This document shows positions 36,055 to 47,780 of a stretch of 64,000 nt of DNA, piece after piece. The position numbers and the translations under genes were made by a program. Numbering within the stretch: the stretch's first letter is position 1; each line of letters begins with the position of its first letter. The stretch is from positions 117,982,437 to 118,046,436 of the forward strand of contig NC_134462.1 of NCBI RefSeq assembly GCF_047948215.1, written 5' to 3'. The notes beneath the pieces were generated by a model. That model had not been told where the DNA came from. It did no database searches and saw only the letters and a list, made by a program, of their open reading frames with translations. This DNA is from Lycorma delicatula (lineage: Eukaryota > Arthropoda > Insecta > Hemiptera > Fulgoridae).

Positions 36055-36440
36055 AGAATGTGCAATAATGAACTGTAAGAACAAAGAAACAATATCGGAT
36101 ACAAATCAGAAAAAAGGAATCTCCTTCTAAGGTCACCTACAAAGAATGAAGCTTAATAGGCTATTTTCATATTTTAAAAATATAAAAGCAAATAACATCT
36201 TAAGTAGAGAAATTCAGAAATACATGGAAGAAAGAAAACAATAGAAGGACTGAAAATAACGCAAGAATACATCAAAATCTCAACTCACCACTGAAAAAAA
36301 AATTGAAAAACATCACAGATTTCCATTATTAACGGAAGTAAATCTAAACAGAAGAAAGAAAAGAAAATCACCGGGAACTGATGAAAGAGATCTGGAAGAA
36401 AAAGAAACTGAAAGATTGAATTAGTTGAAGAAGCGTAGTC
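36055..36440 (+). pseudogene. Non-LTR LINE (type D group), 3' piece of the copy split by LINE-A
   Basis: Plus strand continues the fragment interrupted at 32756: RMCNNEL.EQRNNIGY, then RLFSYFKNIKANN, REIQKYMEERK, and a C-terminus with KKIEKHHRFPLLTEVNLNRR and KRKSPGTDERDLEEKE. The fish-hook 'F..Y....K..N.W..E..KD..EL.I' block and a basic tail are the usual C-terminus of the group. Multiple stops and frame changes. Confidence 0.65.
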
Positions 36441-36970
36441 GTAGTGGCTAAAACGTTAATAAAGAAGAAATAAATTTAACGCATACTCAAAAAAAAATAG
36501 TAATTCAAAATGTAGATACTCTAAAACTAAATACAGGAACTTACAAAATTTATAATAAGGAAAAAAGGAAACATTTAACGTTACTTTCTAATGTAAAATA
36601 AATAATTCTCCTTTTTCTATATCTTCCTATGTGTATTCTAACCATAACAGTAACTTGACTAATAAAAGAAAAATTAAACTACGGTTTTATACAAAACATC
36701 TAGTCATATATGCCAAGAAAATATTATAATAAAAACATTTTGGACCATAATAGTAAATTACAATGTACAGACTGTTTAGGAATTAGAATTCACTCTAACG
36801 AGTTACACACATACACACAGGTATGTTTGTTTTCTTCAACCAGTTTTCTCGCCGAGTCTGGGTGTGTGTGTGTATATGCAAATGCAATCTTACTCGCTTG
36901 CCTGGCCGGATGTGACTGCACTGTAAGTGTATATGTACCGGTAAAAATATAGTCTGAAAAAGACTCGGGT
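36441..36970. other. Intervening sequence, no gene supported
   Basis: AT-rich to about 36780, then a more balanced patch with GTGTGTGTGTGTATATG near 36863. Overlapping open frames in several directions are short and share no recognised motif. Confidence 0.5.
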
Positions 36971-36975
36971 CGACC

Positions 36976-37080
36976 ACTCCTAAAAAGTGTGGTTAATTGA
37001 AACTCATTCATCAAAGAACACCGGAATCCAGAGTCTAGCATCTATGTAAAAGAAACTGGCTTTTACACTAATCCGGCGGG
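36976..37080 (-). repeat. tRNA-derived SINE, family 2, fragment
   Basis: Contains GTGTGGTTAATTGAAACTCA, AAAGAACACCGGAATCC and TAATCCGGCGGGTTAC, matching the body and head of the 28.43-kb copy, with the A-box/B-box part largely deleted. Confidence 0.65.
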
Positions 37081-37087
37081 TTACATA

Positions 37088-37089
<2 letters not shown>

Positions 37090-37123
<34 letters not shown>

Positions 37124-37143
37124 AATATATATATATATATATA
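37090..37143. repeat. (AC)n then (AT)n microsatellite
   Basis: AC run of about 30 bases followed by AT dinucleotides. Confidence 0.95.
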
Positions 37144-37204
37144 AATACATAGTAATAATTCAACGCATAACTTAGAAAGTTATGGATACGCTAATAATAA
37201 TAAT

Positions 37205-37690
37205 AATGATAATAACAACATATTGATAGCGTATCGATTGCAACAACAGCCTACAGAACTGTTTTTCTAGAGGCTGCGGAGTCTTGGTGGGGATACTTCC
37301 TGTAGATTTAGCAATCGCACGCAGGAGAAGGCTACGAGAACTTGCTACCTTGAATCCGACTAAGAAGAGAGAGGCGAGTTCGGCGCTCACGGAGGAGTTG
37401 ATGAGGTCATGGCAAGAAAGATGGAACGGATGTGAGAAGGGCAGGTGAACCTATAGAGTAATAAAGGATGTTGGAAGATAGTCCAGAATAACCCAAGGCT
37501 TGCTGGATTTTAATTTAACTCAGTTGCTGGCGGACCATAGGGGATTTAGAGAATATCTATTCCGTTTTTGGTTGGATTACTCGGATAGATGCCCAAACTG
37601 TGAGGTTAAGGAGTCGGCGTTCTACGTGTTCTTTTGTTGTCCTTGTTTTAACAGAGAAAGAGAGGAGATGATGGATGCCATCAAGTAAAA
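37205..37690 (+). pseudogene. R1-clade LINE, C-terminal fragment with zinc finger
   Basis: One continuous plus-strand frame apart from stops: GILPVDLAIARRRRLRELAT, ALTEELMRSWQERWNGCEKGR, stop, TYRVIKDVGR, stop, then LDFNLTQLLADHRGFREYLF and a zinc finger CPNCEVKESAFYVFFCC. The stops (at about 37446 and 37476) fall where R1 relatives have Trp, consistent with TGG to TGA/TAG decay. The finger's His is replaced by Tyr (AFYVFF). The start at about 37205-37225 is a 5' truncation with no RT left. It is a different R1 lineage from the copy at 20.1 kb, to judge from residue differences. Confidence 0.9.
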
Positions 37691-38333
37691 GTAAAGTTTG
37701 AACCAGAGGAACTAATGGGGATTATGCTTTGTAGTGAAGCATATTGGTCTGCCGTCTCCGGATTTGCAAGAGCGGTAATGACAAAATTATGACGCATTAT
37801 CGAGGAAAATCGTAGAGCAGGTCTCGGAGGATGGGGTCGCCTCATCCCGGCACCTGGATGAGGTGGAATCCAGGTGCCAGGTCACCTTATCGCTGAACCG
37901 TAACCCATAAGGTAAGTATGTTGTAGTGTTCAATTGCCTGTGAGGTGTTTGTTTATGTGATTAGATGTGTCTGATTGATGATGTGATGTATGAAATATTC
38001 GGAATGATGTATGTATTCTGGAGTGATGACTGGATGTCGTGGAGTGCGTGGTGTGATTTTAGTCTAATGTGAGGTATCTTGTGGGTGTGTGAGATCGGTG
38101 TCTGTTGACTGTGTGGTATCTGAATATGTGTGAGGGCGTATTTCCCCCTTCCTGAAGTAATGCACACCAGCTGTACCAGGAAGGATGGGAGTTGCCAGGG
38201 GTTGAGATTTAGTCGGTAGTGCGCAGGAACACATATATTCATTTAATAACATCTTGCGGAACCTGTCGAGCCCTATACTGCCTAGGTGTTCGTAAATGGG
38301 GATCCTTCACCTCTTAAAAAAAAAGGAAAAAAG
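37691..38333 (+). repeat. R1 LINE 3' UTR and A-rich tail
   Basis: Non-coding, GC-balanced tail of the previous element, ending in an A-rich run AAAAAAAAAGGAAAAAA (about 38316-38332). It contains a perfect 11-bp stem GGCACCTGGAT (37849-37859) / ATCCAGGTGCC (37868-37878). The following TG-rich part (37910-38110) creates spurious His/Ile-rich frames on the minus strand. Confidence 0.75.
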
Positions 38334-38469
38334 TATTCAAAGTATTGAAGTTCTATAATTAATCATCCAATTAATAAATATCCATTTTCCCGTAATACAA
38401 ATTTTCTAAAATTTCGAAATTTAATAAATCACTATTGGAACTTTAACATTAGAGGACTTATATGATAAA

Positions 38470-39120
38470 CTAGCATTCCCGTCCCGGCTTCGCCCGCGAT
38501 ATATGGTTACGTGAATATCACGTCGCGATCAATTTTGTTTATATTTTGTTTTTTAGTAAAATAACCGGAGGCTGGTGCAGCCAGTCGCGTCGCAGTAACA
38601 GCGGCGTTGGCCGCGTTGGTTGAACCATCGCGCCGTACTCCGTTTTACCTTCAAAAAATCGATTAAAATGAAACCGAAAATGGTTTATAGAATTTTATCT
38701 GAAGTGAATTTGCAAACCATAATCGGTGAATATCTCTTTTAGTATATTCGAACATGGGGAATATTTGCAATCGCAAATATTCCCCATGTCATTGTTCAAA
38801 ACGTTTTTACCTTTTTTCACCCCCTTTCAAAGTTGAATTCCGAAAAATCTAGAAATTGGTTTTTAGATAGTCATACGATGATTACACACTCCAAAAATCA
38901 AGTAGATATTTTTATTTATTACAGAGAAATTAAAAAAAATTTACATTTTAACCTTATAAACTCGGAATTAAAAAAAAACCCCAAAAAACCGAAATTAATT
39001 AGATATTCTAATAAACGCAACACATCTAAAATCAAGTTGATGTGTTCATTTGTTTCCAAGAAAAAAAAAAATTGTAAATTTCATTGTTGTTCCATTTTAA
39101 CCCTTTAAACTCGGTTTTTT
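38470..39120 (+). repeat. GC-capped interspersed repeat with hairpin and internal duplication
   Basis: It starts with TCCCGGCTTCGCCCGCGATA, a motif I associate with dispersed insect repeats, then a GC-rich 60 bases, a perfect 16-bp hairpin (38753-38768 with 38773-38788; arm CATGGGGAATATTTGC), and two diverged ~80-base direct units, each going from AAATCAAGT.GAT to ACTCGG (about 38895-38967 and 39029-39113). No protein motif; the 91-codon frame here (38833-39108) is lysine/asparagine-rich and AT-driven. Class unknown. Confidence 0.5.
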
Positions 39121-39134
39121 TTTCTAGTCAAGCA

Positions 39135-39300
39135 ATTCATTCCGCAGAGAATGAGATGAATGTTTTGTTGCGTGTGTGAAAAATGCCATGCGGGATTCGA
39201 ACGCAGGATCTCCGGGTCCTGGAAATCTCCGGAAAGGCCGAGACGCTAACACTCGCGCCACAGAGGCAGGCATAAACTCGGTATTTACATACATATAAAT
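39135..39300 (-). repeat. tRNA-derived SINE, family 1, best tRNA-like copy
   Basis: On the minus strand: GCCTGCCTCTGTGGCGCGAG (A box TGGCGCGAGTG), TTAGCGTCTCGGCC, then B box GCGTTCGAATCCC, then GCATGGCATTTTTCACACAC. The A-to-B spacing is about 60 bases, near the upper tRNA range, and the stem arms do not pair, so this is a SINE and not a tRNA gene. Confidence 0.82.
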
Positions 39301-42130
39301 ACACCCGTATAAATGCCAGCCAGGGATAGCAGTACGTAACCAATTTTTCATAGAGTTAAACGAGTAAATAAATATCTTAGTAACCTACCAGTAAATATTA
39401 CGTTCCTTTGTTTGTCAGAGTCATTCAAAGTAAGTGAAATAATTTCAACGTGGATTTTTCTGTAAATTTGTTTGAGTATAATTCTTCAATAAGTAAACAA
39501 TGTCACAGTTTCTTTCTATCATTCGTGTGTACAGAATCAAAAGGACCAAGACTCGTCGCCGTTAATCACTGAAATTCCGAGGAGATGAATCAATGTTTGT
39601 CTGGTTCTCAGAAAATATCTTAGAATGTTATTCTCACAAATTAGATTATCAACAGATGCTGTTTTTAGAGTTACTAAATCGCTAAATTTAGATCCTTATT
39701 GATGTTATTCATAAATTGGAAAAACCACAGACCATGACAACAAATGGTCTGTCATGAACATTCAAAATAATCGAAATAAAGTAAAAAAATCTTCAAAACT
39801 TTCACAAACAATCACATACAAACATATATGAAATTGGTGTTTTGTATGAAAATTTTCGCTACCTTATAATATTTTCTTGTTAAACTATAATTTATGAAGT
39901 TTAACACGCTTAATTAATAGTTTATAGTTAACAGAAAAACGAACGAAAATGTTGGTTATAGCAAGATGATCGTGTTTCGGAGATAATAAAAATGTCCATT
40001 TTTTTGGAAGATTTTTGTTACTTGATCTGAAAATACTGTAATCACCAAAATCTTAGGATTTTATTCACCATCTGATTTTTCCTTTCGGATGTTTAATTTT
40101 AGAACAACCCTGAATATTTGACAAACTATAAACAAACAATGAAAGTGATTTTAAACAATAACGAGCAAACGTTAAACATAATTGGTTGAAAATGTCATGA
40201 AATGGATAAGAATATTCTTCTTAATTAAGCGAAATAATTTTTATCGCCTATTTTGAAACTAAATGTACGTTTAAGTTATTTATTTTTGTTATTCAATCTT
40301 ATATTAAAAAAAAAACAAAATAGTTCAAATTTATATTATTAAAATTCAAATCGGTGGATTTTAGAAATGATATATGCATACCATATGGGGAACGTTGAAA
40401 TACTATTTAAAAAAATAAAATGCAGTTTTGTAGCGATGAAACTGTTCAATATTATTCTCAAAGTTTGGAAAGCTTAGTCGACGCGTAGAATAGGGATGAT
40501 GGATTGTTAGATTACTATGCTTCTTGCTTCCTACTACGTCCTATTGCAGTATATAAATCCCCCCCCCCCCACTTTAAATATTAGAATTACCAATACTACT
40601 TAGTCATTTTAGGTAAAACTACTGGGATAAAACTTAGGCGAATAATACCATTTACAAATAAAAACCTAATATTTTGGTATTTTAGTAACGGTTTTATATT
40701 GACAAGTATATTTAACTGACAACTAAATGGAACAGTTCGGATGTCTATCGAGATAAAATTGAGTGAAATTTTTCTATGACAGTTATAAAAGGTTCTATTA
40801 ATAAATCTTAGAGCTACATTACCCCAAATGTACCATAAGTTATATGAGGAACACAAATGACTAATCGTTATGTAATTTGGAAACATTTTTGAATGCTGTT
40901 AACAATCATTTAATAATTTGTAAGGTTTTGTTTAAGTATTACTGAGGAAAGTAATGACGTAGGTAATTAAAAACCGGTGTTGTTAAATATAAAATTAATA
41001 AATAAATTGTAAAGAAATAAATCCCAAATTTAAAATAACAATTTCTTTCTATATTAAAACTATTTTGACGCTTAGAAATTTACTAAAACTAAAATTGTCA
41101 TTATTATGGTCGCATAATAATAAAAATAGGCCGATGGGATGTAATAATATTTCTTAATATTATTGGGATGTATTAACCAATACGGTCTACGAGTAATCGC
41201 ACATCATTTTATCTATAAATCGGCATATCGGTATATTTTTCGTAACAAATTATCTATATTTAATGTTTGATATAACAACCGCTAAGTCTACCTTGGAAAT
41301 AAAACATCACTTTACAATTTGTTTTCTGAAATATTGAAGAATGATGTCTCCAAATTTGACCGCTGATTAACTAGAGAATCTGATTGTGCATCGAACATCA
41401 TTATTTTACGGTAAATCAACAACAATTTGTCGTCTACTTATGTATAACTTGTCAAAGTTAAGAAATTTCAGTTGACATTTACAGGAGGAACGGATTGTTA
41501 AACCAGTGTCTGGCTTTTTACTTCCTACGACATTTTGTCGCGGTACTCTACCCTCACCGTTGTAATATTAGCGGTGTCGACACTACTTCAGATAACCCTA
41601 ATGAGTAAAATATTGCTGCGCATCTGTAAGTTTTTAGCTTTCTGAACTTTAACGTGTAATACGTATAGCGAAAAAAAGAAGGTTACATTTTTAATAAAAT
41701 TCTGTGAGCTATCGGTCAATTTATAAATAAAATTATTGTACAATACAAATAGTTTCATATAATATGAAAGTTAATTAAACTTACTTTTATATAATTCTCA
41801 TTTGGTTTATTTAATTTATTTATATGTAATGAAACTTGACAAGTCTTCTCTTTAATCCTTACCCCGACGTCTAACAAATAATAACCTTTAGAGTCAGAGT
41901 ATTGTAGATTAGCAGTGAAAGATATAGATGTATATGTACTGTATAGTTTCATAACTTATACATTCCTCAAATAACATTCTGTGTTGTCAACTATTTCCAA
42001 ATTTAGTTCATTAAATTAGTTTATCTTTTAAAAATATTTGTTTATACTTGATAACTATCTGTAAATCGGAAGGGATGTACCAAATATAAAAAAAAATTAC
42101 GTAAATAGCCGCATCTCAATTGCCAGGAAT
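39301..42130. other. AT-rich non-coding stretch with C12 tract
   Basis: No gene supported. A homopolymer of 12 C at 40559-40570 is unusual in this composition. Short unremarkable open frames near 40596-40886 and 41755-41952 (minus) have no recognisable motif. Confidence 0.55.
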
Positions 42131-42133
42131 ACG

Positions 42134-42868
42134 AAACTACCGTAACGGTAGTTTTTTTACTTCCTTGTACGAAGTAAAGGAAGTATTGTAATAGCTGAAA
42201 ATGTCGGTTTTCATATTTCAACAGAAGTATCCATTTTGACCTTCCCTGAATCCAATTTGACTAGTTTCGGAGTGACGTCTGTACGTACGTATGTATCTCG
42301 CATAACTCAAAATGATTAGCGGTAGGATGTTGAAATTTTGAATTTAGAACTAGTTGTAACATCTAGTTATGCACCTTTACTTTTTTTTGCAATCGACTTG
42401 ACCAAAAATATCCAAGAAAGCCCAAAATCAAAAAACAAATTAGATTTTGGACTTTTTTTTAACTGCAGTGTTAAGCCCTCATTGAGAGCTTTTCAACGAT
42501 ATATCATAAATGGCGCTTATTTTCATTGGCTCCAAAGTTATATCCAAATAAAATTTTAATTAAAATATTTTGATCTTACAAGGGGAAGGCACGCACATCG
42601 GTTTGAATTCGACTTCATTTCCTTTTTTTAACTTTTTTATTTTATTTATCTATATCGATTTATTAATAATTATTAATCAGTGATTGTAAAAAAAAAACTT
42701 TTATAATAAATGATAATTCAATAATAACTATAAAAATAAAAATATGAAAAAATAATCAGAAATTATTAGTGAAATAAAATCTTAGGTACTTTAAAATGTA
42801 TATATGTTATTTAATAGGCATAAAAGGTAGTCGTGTAGTGTCCACATCAGATTTTGTTGTTTTTTTGG
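42134..42868 (-). repeat. Non-coding repeat 'family X', longest copy
   Basis: Inverse of the 30.62-kb copy: ACTTCCTT...AAGGAAGT hairpin at 42159-42184, GTACGTACGTATGTATCTCG, CATTGAGAGC, the 'accgatgtgc' block in reverse near 42590, AT-rich body, then GTGTCCACATCAGATTT at 42840. Immediately outside the hairpin is a second stem, AAACTACCG / CGGTAGTTT (42134-42154). It ends with the same motif that starts SINE family 2 at 28.43 kb, so the two families may share an end. The 73-codon frame at 42338-42559 is not supported as a gene. Confidence 0.75.
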
Positions 42869-45800
42869 CTGCAACATCTTTTATTTTTACAATGTAGTCA
42901 CTTGAGCTAAGTAACAGATAGATTCCCTTCGGCCTGTAAGCAGTTATGCATCTGAAACATATTGTTTTAAGGTAAGAGGAACGGGATTCGTTAGGACCAT
43001 TATTATGAAGTAGAATTTAATAATAAAAAAAAAAATTATAACAAATTTCTTCCTTAAAATTACGGTAATTTTATCCGCAGTAATTTTTCTCTGATTAAAT
43101 ATTTATGTCTAAGAAAGATTCTTACATCTAATCATGACAGATTACATCTAAGAAAGTACAGATTTTAATTATCTAACTTAATCGATGTATTCAGATGTCA
43201 TAACATGAATTTTCCACTTTCATTCTAATCTGTAGATTTTTTTCTTTAAATTGAATTCAATTATTCATAATAATTTCTTGTCGACAACTGAAACGTACGT
43301 AACAAAGAATCATTAAATTGAAAATTACAACCAGTATCACTGCATTAATGAATCCGCAAATACTTTACTTGAAAAAAACGTAAGCTATTTATGTAACTAT
43401 AAACCAACTTACTGGTTAAAAACTTGATTTTTTAAATATTGTCAAATTATTCTTCAAATTAAAACCAGCATTTAATCAGGAGTATTACAGCAGGAGTATT
43501 TACACGCAATTTTTTTTTGGAAATTTACCCATTGACAAACCGAAATATTATAACAGGAATTACGCTTATGGTACTGTAACAAAATATATAAACGATAATG
43601 TGTAATACTTATTTTTCCAAACTGAAGATTAAATTTTGTAATTGCTAGCAGTTACATTTTTTAAAACAATCTCTGACAACTGGATGGAATGAAACATTCA
43701 TATTTCTTTTTGTAAATATATCTAGTAACAACTGGACCATTTTTATAACATTCCTTTTGAGATTCCATCAATCTCTGTTTTATTAATCGCATCAAACCAA
43801 TTAGATTTTTTTCTTCGTAAATACATTTTAATGAGAGAGTCTTTAAATTAACATTGCCATATCCTTAATAGATAAAAAACCATATAAATAAATATTAATT
43901 TCATTACCAAAACGGTTACAGATAATAATCAAATGAGAGATGAATAATTTTCAAAAATTTTACAATTACAGTTAAAAATAAAACGTTTTCCATGTGAAAG
44001 AAATGTGAAATAAAATTTTTCCTCGTTGTCTACTTAGAGTACTAATTTGTACATCCTATTTAACATCACATAGAAATTCTAGCGGTAATTAGGCTTACAA
44101 GTGACAAGTTCACTTTGAAGGGCTTTTCACTGTATTTTTTTTTTCTATATGACGTATAGTCCATTCCCAGAAAAAATAAATACTGCATTAATTTTACTGC
44201 ATTAATTTACTGCATTACAATACCTTTTGTCCAATTCTTTATTACGGATTTGTTGTATTAAAGCATTTTAGTTACTACTGAAACATTATTCAGTTGTTTT
44301 TTTTCTCTTTGAGTAATGATGTTCGGTTTTTTGGCCAGACTTTGTGGTAAACGGAATGAAAAAACTTGTTTCGTAAACAATTTTGGTAAATTCAATATAT
44401 GCAACATATTTGTCAAATGACGAAGATAAAAGATAAACCTGAAATGGAAACTTATTTTTTAGAAATAATGTGACATGTTCCGAAATAACTTGTATCTTAC
44501 CTAGTATTGCCTATTACCGTTCTGGTAGGCGGCCGTATTGCCTACAACTCGCTATGGTATCAAAATTACTTAAAATAAAAGACTCATAATTCAACCGATC
44601 TTTGTCTATTTAGACAAAGATGATGTTTCAAGGATAAGTCCGAAAAAAAAAATCTGAATTTTTTTAATATAGATTCTTATTTAATTTATAATTTATAAAT
44701 TTAAAAAAAATCGTATATAAATGATAAAAAATTGTAAAAATTTATACGTCTTTGGGCTAAATCCCTAAGAAATCTCAAAAAAATATTTCTTAAATTCATT
44801 ATTATTTTTGTAATTACAGTCTGGGCCAGGATTTAAGAATGTTCATTTGTAGGCCAGTATCATGTGTTCTACATCAGAATCTGAAGTATTTGAATACCGT
44901 TTTTTTTTTCAAACAGTAACGGATATAAGTCGTGTTTACTATTCTTTTTTTTTTATCTAGATTTGATAGAAATCTTGTTAATTAATTCTAATATCATATA
45001 TATTTTTATAAATACAGATCCAGCGGGACTTTTAGAAAAACACCCTATGAATAGGAAGTTAATATGTGTATTACAGTAATATGAGATCCATTTTTTCAAT
45101 CTTGATTTTTTTTTTTTTTTTAATCGGAACTAATATAAAATAATTAATAATCTTTAAATTTGTATATTACATTTAAAAAAAGATTTAATTATTATTTATA
45201 TTACTTACTGTATTTTCTTTATAACTACCTCCTATGAAAGTTAAAAAAAAAAAAAAATAGAATGTCAGTTTAATCGTCCAAAAGCAACGTTGTTTTTTAA
45301 TAAAATGGAATTTTTTGTTATCAAATTTATTTCTACGTACACCTTATTTCACGATTTGATAAGGCTCAATTATTTTAACAATTTTTTATTTATTTATAAA
45401 TAAAAAATACTTAACACATTAAAATATATTTATATTTTAAATGTGTTTTTTATGAAGAAAATGATTTTCTTGTATATTACAAATACATTAATTTTTTTTT
45501 AACTTGCCGAATTACATAATAAAAATAAATTAATAATTTCATTGTTTGTTTTCTATAAATAATTTACTTTAAATAACCCGATTCTGTGTGTTAATTCTTA
45601 CTATTATTGATAGATAGCAGCATACGCTAGTAAATTTTACTTTTTCTTTGCCTAGATTTGTGTAATACAAACATTCCTGCTGTAGTGCACATTGTTATCA
45701 CTATGTATAATTATATATACCCCGTCAATGATGATTTTAAAATTTTTTTATCATTTGATTTAATTTATTTAAAAATTACATATACGATAAACATTATTTC

Positions 45801-46308
45801 ATTATTATTATTTGTAAATTTGAAATTTAACACAAAAAGTATAACACAATGTATTTTCAAAAATATTAGGTACTGTAAGCAAAGTTGTGCTCTTTTTTAT
45901 TATGATAATATGCTAGTGTATTTTATCTATAGTATTAATAATAACATTATGAGAGATTACTCCCTGAATTCACGTAACAGTCACAAAATAAAAAAATAAC
46001 TCGCTAAGTTTCTCAGTGTTATTTAAAAATGTTTCATAGAATTATTTGAATTGGTAAGTAATCTTTATTATAATTGCAGTATTTTTTTAAGATTTTATTG
46101 TTACTTTTTTTATTTGTTAACTGAATTTATTTCTATATTACAAGCAAAATTTTTGTTTCATTCTTTCATTATACCATTTTTATTTTACTGTCTAACTAAA
46201 GTTTTATTTGACAATAATCTGCATATAATTTCATTTCATAACCATTCCCAAATATTAGTTAGTTGGAAGAAAAAATTGAATTGGTTAACAAAATTATCAT
46301 TTACTTTA
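42869..46308. other. AT-rich non-coding stretch
   Basis: AT-rich throughout with T and A tracts. The 113- and 86-codon frames at 45658-45999 and 46051-46311 are Ile/Tyr/Asn/Phe-rich, as expected from AT composition, and lack recognisable motifs. Confidence 0.55.
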
Positions 46309-46393
46309 TGAATGTTGTAAACTATATATACTTTATACTATATACTATATAATGTTGTAAACTATATGTGGTCCTATAACCAGTTATAGGACC
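46309..46393. repeat. Short direct repeat and hairpin
   Basis: AATGTTGTAAACTATAT occurs twice (about 46310 and 46351), followed by a perfect 11-bp stem with 2-base loop, GGTCCTATAAC-CA-GTTATAGGACC (46370-46393). Confidence 0.7.
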
Positions 46394-47780
46394 TAATAAA
46401 ACAATAAAAATTAATTTGTATAAAACAAATGAAATTTTTTCACTCTAATGGTCATCCAGTTCTTGTATTATCAACCTAAACATTCTGAACTGAATCTGAT
46501 TTAAAATATCTAGTTGCTAATAAAACATCATGTTTCTACATACAGGAAATATGTGAAAAATTCTACGAGAGAATTCAATTTCAAAACTTAAGAGTGAAAA
46601 CCAGTACATGAAAAAAGTAAAAATAAAACTCTGCCACAACAATAATATATAAAAAAAACATAACCTAGTGATAATATTATTATAGATTTTGTTGATAAAC
46701 ATTTATGATAATTAATGTAAGAATCCATGAATCAGATTCATACATGTTGTCAACAAACTGAATTGAGACCTATAATGAATTCTCTTCATAAGAATCTAAA
46801 ACAATTATCAAACCAAATCTTAGCTATATTTACAATTATTTTCTTAATTATGGTAAAAATGTTACTTGGAACAGCTAGTAGTTAAGTAGCTAGTACTATT
46901 GAATGCAGTATTCAACATGGTATGAGCATTAATAAATTCCCTATGCTTTGTAACAATTATAAAAAATTGTATCATTAACATTATCATATTTCATCATCCA
47001 CAGCCACTTTATTAAATTCCCTATCAACATTCCTTTTTATATACAAGAAGAACTACATTAATGAAAGCTACCTCATCGATAAAAGTAAGCTTTTTTTATT
47101 GCAATGATTTGTGTTTTTTTATTTATATTGATTCTGTATCTTTGAAAATCAAACATTAACCAGAATACAACAATACTTTTAGTTGATAAATGATTTACTA
47201 TCTTATCCAGAACCATTAAAAGTAGGCTAAATCCAACCAAGATCAGGTTTTTATACATATGTTCCTTTATTGCCATTATGTTCACATTAATTAGCCATCT
47301 GCTAAGAATATTATCCTCATTTCTTCTCTCAATTTGATTTCTTCTCTCTACAGTCAACCAAGACCAGCCAAATGGTATTGTGGGTTACCATGTTAACCTG
47401 GATAGATCATTTGGGCTTGGTTTGATTCTGATAACGGAGTGTTTTTTTACCTAATGTTTTATTCATCTCTTCCTCATTATAATACATGTAAATGCATTCC
47501 CAATGTCATATAACGTAAAACGGCATAGTTTTATCGATTGTAGCAATCCTCATTTCAACTCTGAAGTTTCCTTCATAATCTATGCAAAAATCTCAAGAAC
47601 AATCTCTTTACAACTATCTCCATTGCATGTAACATTTTCTTCTCTTATTTACATCATTTTCCACCAGCTAACATTTTTAGTCATATGATGTGCTTATTTA
47701 TCATGCCCTAAGCTTCTTAGATAGGACAGGAAGTTCATCTTTTTTATCCTTCAAAGTATCCAGCATTCAACATTACTCAT
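46394..47780. other. Non-coding stretch, slightly less AT-rich
   Basis: No gene supported. Minus-strand frames at 46517-46702 and 47073-47357 show no family motif. Confidence 0.5.

Noticed and set aside
37090..37143. Regularly spaced repeats that could suggest a CRISPR-like array
   Set aside because: Only AC/AT dinucleotide repeats; no repeat-spacer structure anywhere in the window.
38064..38252. His- and Thr-rich minus-strand frames
   Set aside because: They come from the TG-rich 3' UTR of an R1 fragment read backwards.
39135..39300. Possible tRNA gene on the minus strand
   Set aside because: A and B boxes are present but acceptor and anticodon stems do not form, and the same block with the same 3' extension recurs at 3.2 and 24.9 kb, so it is a SINE.
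45658..46311. Two open frames of 113 and 86 codons
   Set aside because: Residue content (Ile, Tyr, Asn, Phe, Lys) is what random AT-rich DNA gives; no motif, no codon pattern, no neighbour that supports a gene.
47073..47357. 94-codon minus-strand frame with a hydrophobic segment
   Set aside because: One frame only, AT-driven, with no family resemblance.
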